From Chryseosolibacter sp035628595 (GTDB lineage Bacteria; Bacteroidota; Bacteroidia; Cytophagales; Cyclobacteriaceae), in contig DASPJN010000037.1 of NCBI GenBank assembly GCA_035628595.1, forward strand, positions 11,376 to 75,375: a stretch of DNA of 64,000 nucleotides, given 5' to 3'. A program made the translations under genes and the position numbers. Shown in pieces: positions 8,502 to 17,269 of the stretch. Numbering within the stretch: the stretch's first letter is position 1; each line of letters begins with the position of its first letter. Under the pieces are notes generated by a model. The model did not search any database. It saw nothing but the letters and a program-made list of their open reading frames with translations, and was not told where the DNA came from.

Positions 8502-8535
8502 GCTGATGGATTGCTGGCAGCAGCAATCCATTAGC
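8502..8535 (+). other. 15-base-pair intercistronic stem-loop
   Basis: GCTGATGGATTGCTG, loop GCAG, then CAGCAATCCATTAGC form a 15-base-pair stem with one G-T pair. It fills most of the 65-base gap between the DUF4856 and imelysin genes. No U-run follows, so it is not a classical terminator. It may protect or process the upstream mRNA and set unequal expression of the two genes. Confidence 0.65.
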
Positions 8536-8546
8536 ATTTAAAAACT

Positions 8547-9674
8547 ATGAGATTTTTTAGTGCTTCATCCTTTTTTGTGATTCTATTGGTTTTTGCAGGA
8601 TGCAATAAAAACGATCCTGAAGCCGGGCAAAACAATAACAAAGACCGCCAACCCATGTTGGTGAACTGGGTGGATAATATCGTCATCCCATCGTATGAAA
8701 TATTTCAAACGAAACTCGGAATAATGGCAACGTCCGCAGAAGAATTTGCCAGCGCCCCGTCAGAAGCTTTGCTGCAACAACTCCGGGAAGATTGGGTAAA
8801 CGCGTACATTGAATATCAAAACGTTGAATTATTTGAATTTGGCCCTGCAGACAAGTACATTCTAAGAAATTATTTCAACATCTATCCTGCCGACGTTAGC
8901 GGGATAGAAGAAAATATCAGTGACCCTTCCGCTAATCTACAAGTACCCGATGCTTATCCGCGTCAGGGATTCCCGGCATTAGATTATCTTATCAACGGAG
9001 TGGGTAACAGTGATCTTGAAATTGTTGGTTTCTACACCGATGAAACCTCCGGGAGTGCCCGAATCAACTACCTTTCAACAGTTATTGCGCGGATGGAAGA
9101 ACGGCTCGAAAACGTTATCTCTGAGTGGCCGTCATATCGGGAAACTTTCATCAGCAAAACTGGCCTCGACATCGGATCGTCAACAGGACTTGTCGTAAAT
9201 GCATTTGTACTTGAGTATGAACGTTATGTTCGGTCCGGGAAAATTGGTATCCCTGCCGGAGTTATGGTTGTAACTGGCGGCATTCCACAACCCGATAAAG
9301 TCGAGGCATTTTATAAAAAAGATATTTCAAAAATCCTGGCATTAACAGCACACGGAGCTGCGCGCAGATTCTTCAATGGCGAAGCACGCGAAACCGGCGA
9401 AGACGGCCCGTCCTTTAAGTCTTACCTCGATGCACTCGAGGCAAAGGACGAAACGTCCGGCGTTCTGCTTTCAACGATCATTAATAATCAGTTCGAGCTT
9501 ATCGAAACAAAAATTGAAGTGCTCCCTGATAACTTTCACTCCGCTGTTCAAAATGAGAACGAAGCGATGGTTGAAGCTTATGATGCAATGCAGGCACTCG
9601 TACGCTATTTAAAAGTGGATATGACCTCAGCGATGAGCGTAACAATAACTTACACAGATAACGACGGGGATTAA
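8547..9674 (+). CDS. imelysin-family (peptidase M75-like) lipoprotein
   Basis: The 375-residue protein has a lipobox (VFAGC, C19). The imelysin domain covers most of the rest: SEALLQQLREDWVNAYIEYQ near the start of the mature part, then YPRQGFPALDYLINGVG, the hallmark of the family, and a helical second half with THGAARRFFNGEARETGEDG-like features. Imelysins (IrpA, EfeO/EfeM relatives) are extracytoplasmic proteins tied to iron uptake; peptidase activity is doubtful. The next gene starts directly after its stop codon, so the two are co-translated. Confidence 0.9.
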   Translation: MRFFSASSFFVILLVFAGCNKNDPEAGQNNNKDRQPMLVNWVDNIVIPSYEIFQTKLGIMATSAEEFASAPSEALLQQLREDWVNAYIEYQNVELFEFGPADKYILRNYFNIYPADVSGIEENISDPSANLQVPDAYPRQGFPALDYLINGVGNSDLEIVGFYTDETSGSARINYLSTVIARMEERLENVISEWPSYRETFISKTGLDIGSSTGLVVNAFVLEYERYVRSGKIGIPAGVMVVTGGIPQPDKVEAFYKKDISKILALTAHGAARRFFNGEARETGEDGPSFKSYLDALEAKDETSGVLLSTIINNQFELIETKIEVLPDNFHSAVQNENEAMVEAYDAMQALVRYLKVDMTSAMSVTITYTDNDGD

Positions 9675-11018
9675 ATGAAAAACTATCTGCAAAAAACAAC
9701 ATCTCCTGCTCCGCTCGCTGTTTTTAGAGTGGCGTTCGGTTTATTGTTGTTTGCAGGTACTGTCCGGTTCTGGTTAAAAGGTTGGATTGAAGCCCTATAC
9801 ATTCAACCTAAGCATTTTTTTCCGTTCTACGGATTCGAATACGTTAAGCCTCTGGGTGAATTCACATATCTACTTTTCTTTATCTGCGCACTTTCTGCAT
9901 TGATGGTTGCCTTTGGATTCAAATACCGAATAGCAAGCATTCTTTTGTTCCTATCGTTCACTTATATCGAGCTGATTGACAAAAGCACGTACCTGAATCA
10001 CTACTATTTCATTAGCATGGTGGCGCTGCTAATGATATTTGTTCCGGCTAACGCGACATTTTCGATCGACGCCTGGAGAAAAAACCTAAATGTCAGTGGA
10101 ATTCCCAAGTGGTCAATTGATGCAATCAAGCTTCTTATCTGCATGCTGTACTTCTTTGCAGGATTGGCAAAAATCAACAGTGACTGGCTGTTGCACGCAC
10201 AACCGCTGCGAATCTGGCTTCCCGCAAACAATGATCTCCCGGTCATCGGACATTTTCTCAACGAAACATGGGTTGCTTATGCATTCAGCTGGGCGGGCTG
10301 CCTTTATGATCTTTCCATTCCATTCTTATTGCTATATGCGCGTACGCGGCGCATCGCCTACGTAGCAGTTATAACATTTCATCTCCTTACGTCGTTGCTT
10401 TTTCCAATTGGGATGTTTCCCTACATCATGATTGTAACTGCATTGATATTTTTTTCGCCTGATTTTCATCAGGAAATTATTGACAGGATCAGCATACTTT
10501 TGGGCGCCAATTCGAAAATGCGCCCTGTCGTAACGTACCAATATCATCCACTTGCATCGAAGCTGATCCTCGCAGGTTTGGTTGTCTTCTTTGCTATACA
10601 GTTGGTGTTTCCTTTTCGACATCTTGCCTATCCCGGTGAATTGTTCTGGACCGAACAGGGATACAGATTTTCATGGCGTGTGATGCTTATCGAAAAAGCC
10701 GGCCATGCCGAATTTATTGTCCGCGATAAAAATGGCAGGCAGGCCGTCGTGGATAATAAACAATTTTTGACAACACTACAAGAGAAAATGGTTTCCACCC
10801 AGCCGGATATGATCTTACAATACGCGCACATTTTGCGCAACCATTACGCAGCCCACGGGTTTAATGAACCCGAGGTTTATGTAGACTCTTACGTTACACT
10901 GAATGGTCGCCTGGGCAGGCCGTTGATTGACCCGGCAGTGGATCTTGCCAAAACAAACGATTCCTTTTCTGATAAACCATGGATTGTACGATATCACGAT
11001 GACATCAAAGGCTTATAG
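9675..11018 (+). CDS. HTTM-domain (gamma-carboxylase-like) membrane protein
   Basis: The 447-residue protein starts like HTTM-domain proteins (PAPLAVFRVAFGLLLFAGTVRF). About eight hydrophobic helices lie in residues 15-330, followed by a soluble tail of about 120 residues. HTTM is the membrane part of vitamin K-dependent gamma-glutamyl carboxylase. Bacterial members are mostly uncharacterised, and this one is not proven to carboxylate anything. Its start codon follows the imelysin stop with no gap, and its end overlaps the receptor start by 20 bases. That tight coupling suggests a shared job, possibly modifying or assembling the surface iron proteins. Confidence 0.85.
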   Translation: MKNYLQKTTSPAPLAVFRVAFGLLLFAGTVRFWLKGWIEALYIQPKHFFPFYGFEYVKPLGEFTYLLFFICALSALMVAFGFKYRIASILLFLSFTYIELIDKSTYLNHYYFISMVALLMIFVPANATFSIDAWRKNLNVSGIPKWSIDAIKLLICMLYFFAGLAKINSDWLLHAQPLRIWLPANNDLPVIGHFLNETWVAYAFSWAGCLYDLSIPFLLLYARTRRIAYVAVITFHLLTSLLFPIGMFPYIMIVTALIFFSPDFHQEIIDRISILLGANSKMRPVVTYQYHPLASKLILAGLVVFFAIQLVFPFRHLAYPGELFWTEQGYRFSWRVMLIEKAGHAEFIVRDKNGRQAVVDNKQFLTTLQEKMVSTQPDMILQYAHILRNHYAAHGFNEPEVYVDSYVTLNGRLGRPLIDPAVDLAKTNDSFSDKPWIVRYHDDIKGL

Positions 11019-13416
11019 TACGTTTGTCTTTCTGTTTATAACGTTTACTGCGTTGGGTCAATACCGCCTTTCTGGCGTTGTTCGTTCTCAAGAGGACAGC
11101 ACGGCATTAAGAGTGTGTGTCGTTTATCTGAACGACGGTACTTCTGCTACGACTGACAACCGGGGAAACTTTACTTTTAATGATGTGGCTAACGGCAGCT
11201 ATACCGTTCACGTTACATCGGATGATTTTAAGTATCATCAGCTTTCAGTAACCATAAAAGATAAAGATCAATTCGTAGCAATTGCACTTGAACAAAGAAC
11301 CGAAACATTGGAGGAGGTGGTGGTCAGCGATGCGGGTACTGCATTCGGATTCGGGCGGATGCGGGCTGTTGAAAATGTCGGCATTTACGAAGCGAAAAAA
11401 TCGGAAGTAATCATTCCGTCCCAACTTGTAGCAAACCTCGCCACCAACAATGCGCGGCAGATCTACTCGCGGGTAGCGGGATTGAACATCTGGGAAAATG
11501 ATGGTGCCGGATTGCAGCTGAGCATTGGCGGGCGGGGCCTTGATCCAAACCGGACGGCAAATTTTAATGTGCGCCAAAATGGCTACGATATCAGCGCCGA
11601 TGCGCTTGGCTATCCCGAAAGCTACTACACGCCTCCGGTAGAAGGGATCGGCAGAATTCAAATTGTACGAGGCGCGGCCTCGCTTCAATACGGGACACAG
11701 TTCGGAGGTCTTATCAATTTCGAAATGAAAAAACCTGTTGCTGATCGTAAGCTCGAGCTGACGTCAAGGCAAACGGTTGGCTCGTTTGGATTCTACAACG
11801 CATTTACGAGTGCGAGTGGTACAGTCGACAAAATCAGTTACTACACGTTTGCACAATACAAGCGAGGAGATGGATTCCGGCCGAATTCAAGATTCGATAA
11901 TTTAAATCTATACGGGCATGTAGCCTACGCGTTAAATCAGGACACAAAGGTTGGAGTGGATGTAACGCACACAAGTTACCTCTCGCAACAACCCGGCGGA
12001 CTTACAGATGAAATGTTTGCAGCAAATCCCCGTCAGAGTAACCGGGAAAGAAACTGGTTTAAGATCAATTGGAATTTGATAGGAGTGCATTTTGATCACA
12101 AGTTTAACTCGATGAGCGAATTGAACGTCAGAGTGTTCGGCTTATCAGCAAGTCGCTATTCGCTTGGCTTCAGGCCCAATCGTGTAGGAACGGTTGACGA
12201 CAATAGCGAACGCGATCTTATCAAAGGCAAATTTGAAAACTGGGGAGTGGAAGCCCGTTTTCTCCAACGTTACCAGATTTATGAGCTGCCGTCCGTTCTC
12301 CTTGTAGGTTCACGCTATTACCATGGTTTTAATCACAGCCAGCAAGGGCCTGGGTCAGCTGGTAAAGACGCCAATTTCAGCTTTGTAAACCCGGAGGATT
12401 ATATCACTTACGATTATCGCTTCCCGAACCGAAATACGTCGTTCTTTGTCGAGAATGCATTCTTCTTACATGATAAGTTTTCTGTTACACCTGGGGTGCG
12501 GTACGAATACATTAACACGACAGCAGCGGGATACTACGGCACACTATTCAGAGATCTTGCGGGAAATATTATCAGCAAAACCCGCACGGACGAAAACAGA
12601 AATAGCGCCAGGCAATTCGTTTTGTTTGGCCTCGGGCTTAGCTACAAACCTACATCACATCTGGACGTTTACACGAATGTTTCGCAGAACTACCGGTCTG
12701 TTACTTTTAACGATATGCGCATTCAAAACATGTCAGCTGTCATTGATCCGAATCTCCACGATGAAGAAGGTTACTCGATCGATCTGGGCGTGCGTAGTGA
12801 ACAGACATCACTGGTGAATTTCGACTTGAGTTTGTTTTATCTTGCATACAATTCCCGCATTGGAGAATATCAATTCGCGGACAAAGACAACCGGATTAAA
12901 CGATTGCGAACCAACATCGGAAAAGCTGTGATGCGCGGCATCGAAGCGTATGGTGAAATTGATGCATTGGGTTACTTGTTGAAAAATCGCGAGAAATGGG
13001 CGCTGGAAATGTTCGGCAATGTTGCGCTCATCGATTCTGAATATCGTTCCGGTCGGCAGGAAGAAATCAAAGGAAATAAAGTAGAATTTGTACCTGAAGT
13101 CAACATCAAAACGGGTTTGCGAATGGGATATAAAGACCTGAAAGCTTCCTTTCAATATTCATACTTGTCGAGCCAATATACTGATGCAACAAATGCAGAA
13201 GAGGGCGGCGTATCTGCAATTGTCGGAAAGATTCCTGCATACAGCGTCATGGATTTCAGTGCATCATACCAATATAAATTGTTCCGCGTCGAGGCAACGA
13301 TCAACAACATTGCCAACCAAATGTATTTTACAAGAAGAGCAACCGGATACCCTGGCCCCGGAATATTGCCGTCCGATGGGCGCGGATATTTTCTGACATT
13401 ACAAGTGAAACTTTAA
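10999..13416 (+). CDS. TonB-dependent receptor, probable iron or siderophore importer
   Basis: The protein has 805 residues from the ATG at 10999. I chose this start because it gives a signal peptide (FVFLFITFTALGQ); an upstream frame from 10927 lies inside the HTTM gene. After the signal comes a carboxypeptidase-regulatory-like domain (YRLSGVVRSQEDS). The plug domain follows with NARQIYSRVAGLNIWENDG, LSIGGRGLDPNRT and IQIVRGAASLQYGTQFGG, resembling FecA. A 22-strand barrel is expected up to the terminal FLTLQVKL. Its place after the imelysin and HTTM genes points to iron, probably as a ferric complex. Confidence 0.92.
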   Translation: MTSKAYSTFVFLFITFTALGQYRLSGVVRSQEDSTALRVCVVYLNDGTSATTDNRGNFTFNDVANGSYTVHVTSDDFKYHQLSVTIKDKDQFVAIALEQRTETLEEVVVSDAGTAFGFGRMRAVENVGIYEAKKSEVIIPSQLVANLATNNARQIYSRVAGLNIWENDGAGLQLSIGGRGLDPNRTANFNVRQNGYDISADALGYPESYYTPPVEGIGRIQIVRGAASLQYGTQFGGLINFEMKKPVADRKLELTSRQTVGSFGFYNAFTSASGTVDKISYYTFAQYKRGDGFRPNSRFDNLNLYGHVAYALNQDTKVGVDVTHTSYLSQQPGGLTDEMFAANPRQSNRERNWFKINWNLIGVHFDHKFNSMSELNVRVFGLSASRYSLGFRPNRVGTVDDNSERDLIKGKFENWGVEARFLQRYQIYELPSVLLVGSRYYHGFNHSQQGPGSAGKDANFSFVNPEDYITYDYRFPNRNTSFFVENAFFLHDKFSVTPGVRYEYINTTAAGYYGTLFRDLAGNIISKTRTDENRNSARQFVLFGLGLSYKPTSHLDVYTNVSQNYRSVTFNDMRIQNMSAVIDPNLHDEEGYSIDLGVRSEQTSLVNFDLSLFYLAYNSRIGEYQFADKDNRIKRLRTNIGKAVMRGIEAYGEIDALGYLLKNREKWALEMFGNVALIDSEYRSGRQEEIKGNKVEFVPEVNIKTGLRMGYKDLKASFQYSYLSSQYTDATNAEEGGVSAIVGKIPAYSVMDFSASYQYKLFRVEATINNIANQMYFTRRATGYPGPGILPSDGRGYFLTLQVKL

Positions 13417-13429
13417 ACAACCATAACAA

Positions 13430-13747
13430 ATGAACATGAAGAAAATACAGTTAATTCTTACAGCATTGATGTTAACCTTGATGATTTCCTGCGGTGAAAA
13501 AACAGATGTAGTTGAGTCTGGTGTGTACCAGGGAACTATTCACGAAGTTGAAGCGGATAAAAACGAAATCTATGTGAAGACCAATGATGATAAACTGCTT
13601 GAACTTTACTTTACTGAGTCTACAACATTAACCCGCAATGATGAAACAGTTCCGTTCAGCGAACTTGCTGAGGGGAAAAAGGTTGAAGTTGAAGTAAAAA
13701 GAGAAGGTAATCGCCTCGATCCCATTTCTGTAAAGATAGTTGAGTAA
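13430..13747 (+). CDS. small lipoprotein of the iron operon
   Basis: The protein is 105 residues long, or 103 if translation starts at the second ATG (13436). A lipobox LMISC (C21) is followed by GEKTD. The mature part of about 84 residues looks like a small beta-sandwich (VYQGTIHEVEADKNEIYVKT, GKKVEVEVKREGNRLDPISV), similar to OB-fold-like metal or ligand binders. I recognise no named family. It starts 13 bases after the receptor and ends just before the DUF2231 gene, so it belongs to the same transcript. Confidence 0.75.
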   Translation: MNMKKIQLILTALMLTLMISCGEKTDVVESGVYQGTIHEVEADKNEIYVKTNDDKLLELYFTESTTLTRNDETVPFSELAEGKKVEVEVKREGNRLDPISVKIVE

Positions 13748-13748
13748 C

Positions 13749-14234
13749 ATGAGTGACTCTTTCTGGCGTACTGAAGTTTGGCATCCGCTTACGGTTCATT
13801 TTCCGATTGCGTTGCTCATCTTCAGTACGCTTGTATTTTTTGTTAGTTTGTTTTTCCAAGAAAGCCGGAAGATTCAATGGCAAAGGTTTTCGACTGTCGC
13901 CCTTATCGTTGGAACTGTGGGCGCCTGGCTTGCACTTTACACGGGGGATCTCGCGGACGGCGTAGTAGCAAGAAAAATTTGTGATCCATTGATTCTAAAA
14001 GATCACGAAATCGCCGCCCAGACGTCAACGTATCTTTTCACAGCTGCAAGTTTTCTCTCCATAATTATCTTCTACTCAGAATTCCTGAATACGTTCAAAA
14101 AAATTCTGGTTTCTATTCTGACCGTTCTTATGGTAGGTGGGTGTATTTATCTCGCACTTGCTTCTCACGCCGGAGCAACGCTTGTTTATGAACAAGGTGC
14201 CGGTGTCCGCGACCATGAGGTCGATTGCAAATAA
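13749..14234 (+). CDS. DUF2231 membrane protein
   Basis: The 161-residue protein starts at the ATG 13749, one base after the preceding stop; a TTG at 13740 is less likely. It opens with WHPLTVHFPIALLIFSTL, the DUF2231 signature with a histidine in the first membrane helix. About four transmembrane helices follow. Two later histidines (DHEIAAQ, ASHAG) could bind haem or metal. Family members are uncharacterised inner-membrane proteins often found beside redox or metal genes. It ends the iron operon; a short GNRA-loop hairpin with a T run follows at 14251-14267. Confidence 0.85.
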   Translation: MSDSFWRTEVWHPLTVHFPIALLIFSTLVFFVSLFFQESRKIQWQRFSTVALIVGTVGAWLALYTGDLADGVVARKICDPLILKDHEIAAQTSTYLFTAASFLSIIIFYSEFLNTFKKILVSILTVLMVGGCIYLALASHAGATLVYEQGAGVRDHEVDCK

Positions 14235-14354
14235 TATCAACTTCTCTTACTGCCGAAAGGCACGTTTTTAATATTCCTATCCGCATCTTCTTGTCCGAAG
14301 AAAACTAACGCTGCTCTCACGGTGAGGTGCAGCTGCAATATTAAACTAGAGATT

Positions 14355-15518
14355 ATGCTGGCCATGAATTATCGCGGGCCATTTCGAATCCGCGTTGACA
14401 GAAATAAACCCGATCCCGAAATCATGCATCCTAATGATGCGATTGTCCGCGTTACGCGATCATGCATTTGCGGCTCTGATCTGCATTTGTATCATGGCCT
14501 GGTTCCTGATACGCGCGTCGGTATGACATTCGGTCATGAGTTCACGGGTATCGTGGAGCAGGTTGGAGCAGGTGTACAAAAACTGAAAGTCGGCGATCAC
14601 GTGCTTGTGCCTTTCAATATCGCCTGTGGAAGCTGTTCCTTCTGCAAACAGGAACTGTTTGGAAATTGCCACGAATCTAACCCTGAGGCTACTGCTGTTG
14701 GTGGCATTTTCGGTTACTCGCATACCGCGGGCGGCTATGACGGAGGACAAGCTGAATTTGTGCGCGTCCCTTACGCCGACATCGGCCCAACGATCATTCC
14801 ACCCGGAATGGATCTCGACAACGCTGTCCTGCTTACCGATGTGACGCCAACAGGCTACCAGGCAGCAGAAATGGGCGGCATTCAAAAGGGAGATACAGTT
14901 GTGGTCTTCGGCGCCGGGCCCATCGGACTGATGGCGGCACGTTGCGCCTGGTTGTTCGGGGCAGCCCGTGTCATCGTCGTCGATCAGCTCGACTATCGCC
15001 TGGAGTTTGCCAGGAAATTTGCGAAGTGCGAAGCTTACAATTTCATGTCAATGGAAGATCCCGTTCTGTTTTTAAAAAAGGCAACGGACAACTACGGCGC
15101 AGACGTATGTATCGACGCCGTGGGATGTGAAGCTGCTGGCAACGCCCTTCAGACCATCACCGGTCGCAAGATGATGCTTCAGGCAGGATCGGCAACCGCA
15201 TTGCAATGGGCAATTAATTCTGTCAAGAAAGGAGGTATTGTTTCAATCGTCGGTGTTTACGGACCCACATGGAACCTTGTGCCGATTGGTAATGTCGTAA
15301 ACAAGGGAATAACAATCCGTGCAAATCAAGCTTCAGTGAAACGGCTTTTGCCACGCTTGATTGAACATGTTATGTCGGGTGTACTCAACCCAAAAGAGCT
15401 CATTACGCACCGCGTTCCCCTGGAAGAAGTGGCGGAAGCATACCATATATTCTCCGCAAAAAGAGACAATTGTATTAAACCGATTTTGATACCAAACAGC
15501 GCCAGGCTGGCAGCCTAA
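14355..15518 (+). CDS. zinc-dependent alcohol dehydrogenase family protein
   Basis: The protein has 387 residues from the ATG at 14355; an ATG at 14364 begins at MNYRGPF, closest to relatives, and may be the true start. Catalytic zinc ligands are visible in CICGSD and FGHEF. Structural zinc cysteines are in CGSCSFCKQELFGNC. The NAD(P)-binding loop is VVVFGAGPIGLMAARC. It resembles the glutathione-independent formaldehyde dehydrogenase-like group, which has a long insert after the NAD domain. The substrate is unknown. A small membrane-anchored protein is encoded 10 bases downstream. Confidence 0.9.
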   Translation: MLAMNYRGPFRIRVDRNKPDPEIMHPNDAIVRVTRSCICGSDLHLYHGLVPDTRVGMTFGHEFTGIVEQVGAGVQKLKVGDHVLVPFNIACGSCSFCKQELFGNCHESNPEATAVGGIFGYSHTAGGYDGGQAEFVRVPYADIGPTIIPPGMDLDNAVLLTDVTPTGYQAAEMGGIQKGDTVVVFGAGPIGLMAARCAWLFGAARVIVVDQLDYRLEFARKFAKCEAYNFMSMEDPVLFLKKATDNYGADVCIDAVGCEAAGNALQTITGRKMMLQAGSATALQWAINSVKKGGIVSIVGVYGPTWNLVPIGNVVNKGITIRANQASVKRLLPRLIEHVMSGVLNPKELITHRVPLEEVAEAYHIFSAKRDNCIKPILIPNSARLAA

Positions 15519-15527
15519 AAAATTTGT

Positions 15528-16067
15528 ATGGAAACAATAATGAAACCGCCTGCTTCAGGCAGAAAAACCGAACAGGATTATAAAAACATTAAAGGGTGGG
15601 GCATAGACGCAAACCCAGATAATAATCCAACGTACCCCATGAAAGATTGGAATGGGGCGGATTATGATCGTCTTGACTATGAGCGCGCATCACAGCAGCC
15701 TTTGAATGTTGAAGTATTACATTCGAATGAACGGCCGGGCATAACGCGGGTATTCGGCACCGTCACGCCGCCTTCGGGGTTGAGCGGAATCCTGCGGCGG
15801 TATGCTTTCAAATTTAGCGAGGGAAACGCTGTGCATTGGATGACGCTGCTCATGGCAGATAGAGTAAACGTTGTTGAAGGCATTATTGACGATCTGAAAC
15901 ACGGCATTGTACCGAACATCTTTAAAGAAAGAGGCTGGGCCGCCGAATGGAAATATAATCGCAAAGGTGCAGTCAAAAGTATTGCAATGGGCGTAGCAAT
16001 TACGTCCGCTATCGTTGCATGCATGATTTATAATAACAGAAATAAGAAGATTATAAAGCCGACGTAG
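15528..16067 (+). CDS. hypothetical protein with C-terminal membrane anchor
   Basis: The 179-residue protein has a polar N-terminal part rich in Asn, Asp and Tyr (DANPDNNPTYPMKDW). The middle is a conserved-looking domain (RPGITRVFGTVTPPSGLSG, then HWMTLLMADRVNVVEGIIDD). One transmembrane helix at about residues 150-167 is followed by a short basic tail, so the bulk should be cytoplasmic or periplasmic and tethered. I recognise no named family. It follows the alcohol dehydrogenase by 10 bases and is probably in the same transcript. Confidence 0.7.
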   Translation: METIMKPPASGRKTEQDYKNIKGWGIDANPDNNPTYPMKDWNGADYDRLDYERASQQPLNVEVLHSNERPGITRVFGTVTPPSGLSGILRRYAFKFSEGNAVHWMTLLMADRVNVVEGIIDDLKHGIVPNIFKERGWAAEWKYNRKGAVKSIAMGVAITSAIVACMIYNNRNKKIIKPT

Positions 16068-16075
16068 GATTGGAA

Positions 16076-16103
16076 GGTTGCCCGAGGCGGGCGACCGCTT
16101 CTT
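16076..16103 (+). terminator. hairpin terminator after the dehydrogenase operon
   Basis: GGTTGCCC, five-base loop, GGGCGACC form an eight-pair stem with one wobble pair. CGCTTCTTTTT follows. It lies nine bases after the plus-strand stop and just before the end of the convergent response regulator. Confidence 0.65.
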
Positions 16104-16114
16104 TTTGATAATAG

Positions 16115-16537
16115 TTAATAAGAGTTCGGGTGTTTGCTTTCGGCCCAGTATTCTAAAATTAGCCGAAGCTTTCTGACCGTCTCCTTCATGCTGTTTCCCT
16201 TCAAAAAGAAGCCCTGAACGGTGAGCTGATATGCTTGTTTTACCTGAGCCGAATTGGCCGCTGTCGAAAAAAATATGAACGGAATGCTGATGTTTCGCAG
16301 ATTCTCATCTTTCCAGATTATTTCACGCAGGTCGAGACCGTTAATGTGCGGCATGTTAATATCACATAGAATAATAAATGGCTGCACCTTCGTTGTTTTG
16401 AGATAATCGAGCAGATCATGTCCATTATAAAAAAACTGGAGAGCGTTGCACGTTCCCAGTATATCACACGCCGCGCGAAGGATTTCATGATCTTCTTCAT
16501 CGTCGTCAACGACCAGTATCTGTCCCGGTACTTTCAT
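16115..16537 (-). CDS. single-domain response regulator
   Basis: The 140-residue protein is a bare receiver domain. The acidic pocket is DDDEED (residues 11-16), the phospho-acceptor is D59 (FIILCDINMPHINGLDL), and the serine/threonine is in FIFFSTA. The conserved lysine is in GFFLKGNSM, lacking the usual proline after it. There is no output domain, so it should act by protein contacts or as part of a phosphorelay. No histidine kinase is adjacent. It is one of four receiver-only proteins in this window. Confidence 0.9.
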   Translation of the reverse strand: MKVPGQILVVDDDEEDHEILRAACDILGTCNALQFFYNGHDLLDYLKTTKVQPFIILCDINMPHINGLDLREIIWKDENLRNISIPFIFFSTAANSAQVKQAYQLTVQGFFLKGNSMKETVRKLRLILEYWAESKHPNSY

Positions 16538-16643
16538 CCAGATTTTTCAAAAACGAATAAAACATTATGCCTCTGTATCTGCTGTTTGGGCATAGTATTT
16601 TAAAAGACGTCGCTTAGAATATTGAACGAATGAGGGGTTGGTT

Positions 16644-16889
16644 ATGGAAGTTTTTAATGGCCTTGATCTAATTACAAAAAAGAATATACTGAAAAAACAC
16701 GCTAAGCTCATTTTCGCAAGTGCGTATTTTCACTACGTCGTCCGGCTGTATGCCTGGGACAGATTCTTCATAGAAGAATATTACGATACGGAGGAACGGC
16801 GTCTTACCCGGATCTCAATAGCTTCCGAAGCTGACATGATCAAATATACGTCGCGCATTAAGCTCGACACTTCGGTTCAGTGGGTATAG
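16644..16889 (+). CDS. 81-residue protein, paralogue of the one at 21566
   Basis: The protein is 81 residues long from the ATG at 16644; a TTG six bases upstream is unlikely. The centre reads VRLYAWDRFFIEEYYD and then LTRISIA. A second protein of equal length at 21566-21811 aligns without gaps at about 38 identical positions by hand count. The pattern Y-V-LY-WD-FFIEEYYD-TRISIA-DM-KY defines a small family that I do not recognise. Conservation between copies shows it is a real gene. The function is unknown. Confidence 0.75.
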   Translation: MEVFNGLDLITKKNILKKHAKLIFASAYFHYVVRLYAWDRFFIEEYYDTEERRLTRISIASEADMIKYTSRIKLDTSVQWV

Positions 16890-16966
16890 CTGGTGCAAAT
16901 AAATAGCCGCTTCGTTGTACACTCAAAGATTACAACGCCCTAGCCCGGCGCATTCAGATCGGAAGA

Positions 16967-17269
16967 TTAACGCGTACGCTTAGCCCGAGCTTTTGTCTTT
17001 TTGCTACTCTTGCTCTCGCTTAGCAAATCCTCAAAAATATCCTCGATGGTCATACCGTGAATTTCCAGCACGCGGTTAAGCGACTTGAAGGTCAGGTTAG
17101 CCAAGCCTTTTTCGATCCGCCAATACTGGATGTGAGGAAGATCATGATCTTCGGCAAAGTCCTGCCGGCTGTCATATCCCTTTTGAATCCGCAGTTCGGT
17201 TACCTTTTCACCGATCCTTTGAAGGGTTTTTGCGTAAGAAGGCTCTGCCTTTTTCTTACTGTGCTTCAT
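16967..17269 (-). CDS. XRE-like helix-turn-helix protein
   Basis: The protein has 100 residues from the ATG at 17269; a GTG at 17281 would add four. The helix-turn-helix spans about residues 22-85: RIGEKVTELRIQKGYDSRQD, then PHIQYWRIEKGLANLTFKSL. This is the Cro/C1-type arrangement, with a recognition helix around YWRIEKG. The C-terminal tail is strongly basic (KSSKKTKARAKRTR). It is a likely DNA-binding regulator of unknown targets. No toxin or phage gene is adjacent. Confidence 0.8.
   Translation of the reverse strand: MKHSKKKAEPSYAKTLQRIGEKVTELRIQKGYDSRQDFAEDHDLPHIQYWRIEKGLANLTFKSLNRVLEIHGMTIEDIFEDLLSESKSSKKTKARAKRTR

Noticed and set aside
10927..10998. upstream start for the iron TonB receptor
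   Set aside because: This part lies within the HTTM gene and would bury the signal peptide; the ATG at 10999 gives a normal one.
11245..11688. 147-codon frame antisense to the iron TonB receptor
   Set aside because: It lies wholly opposite a clear receptor gene and its product has no recognisable features.
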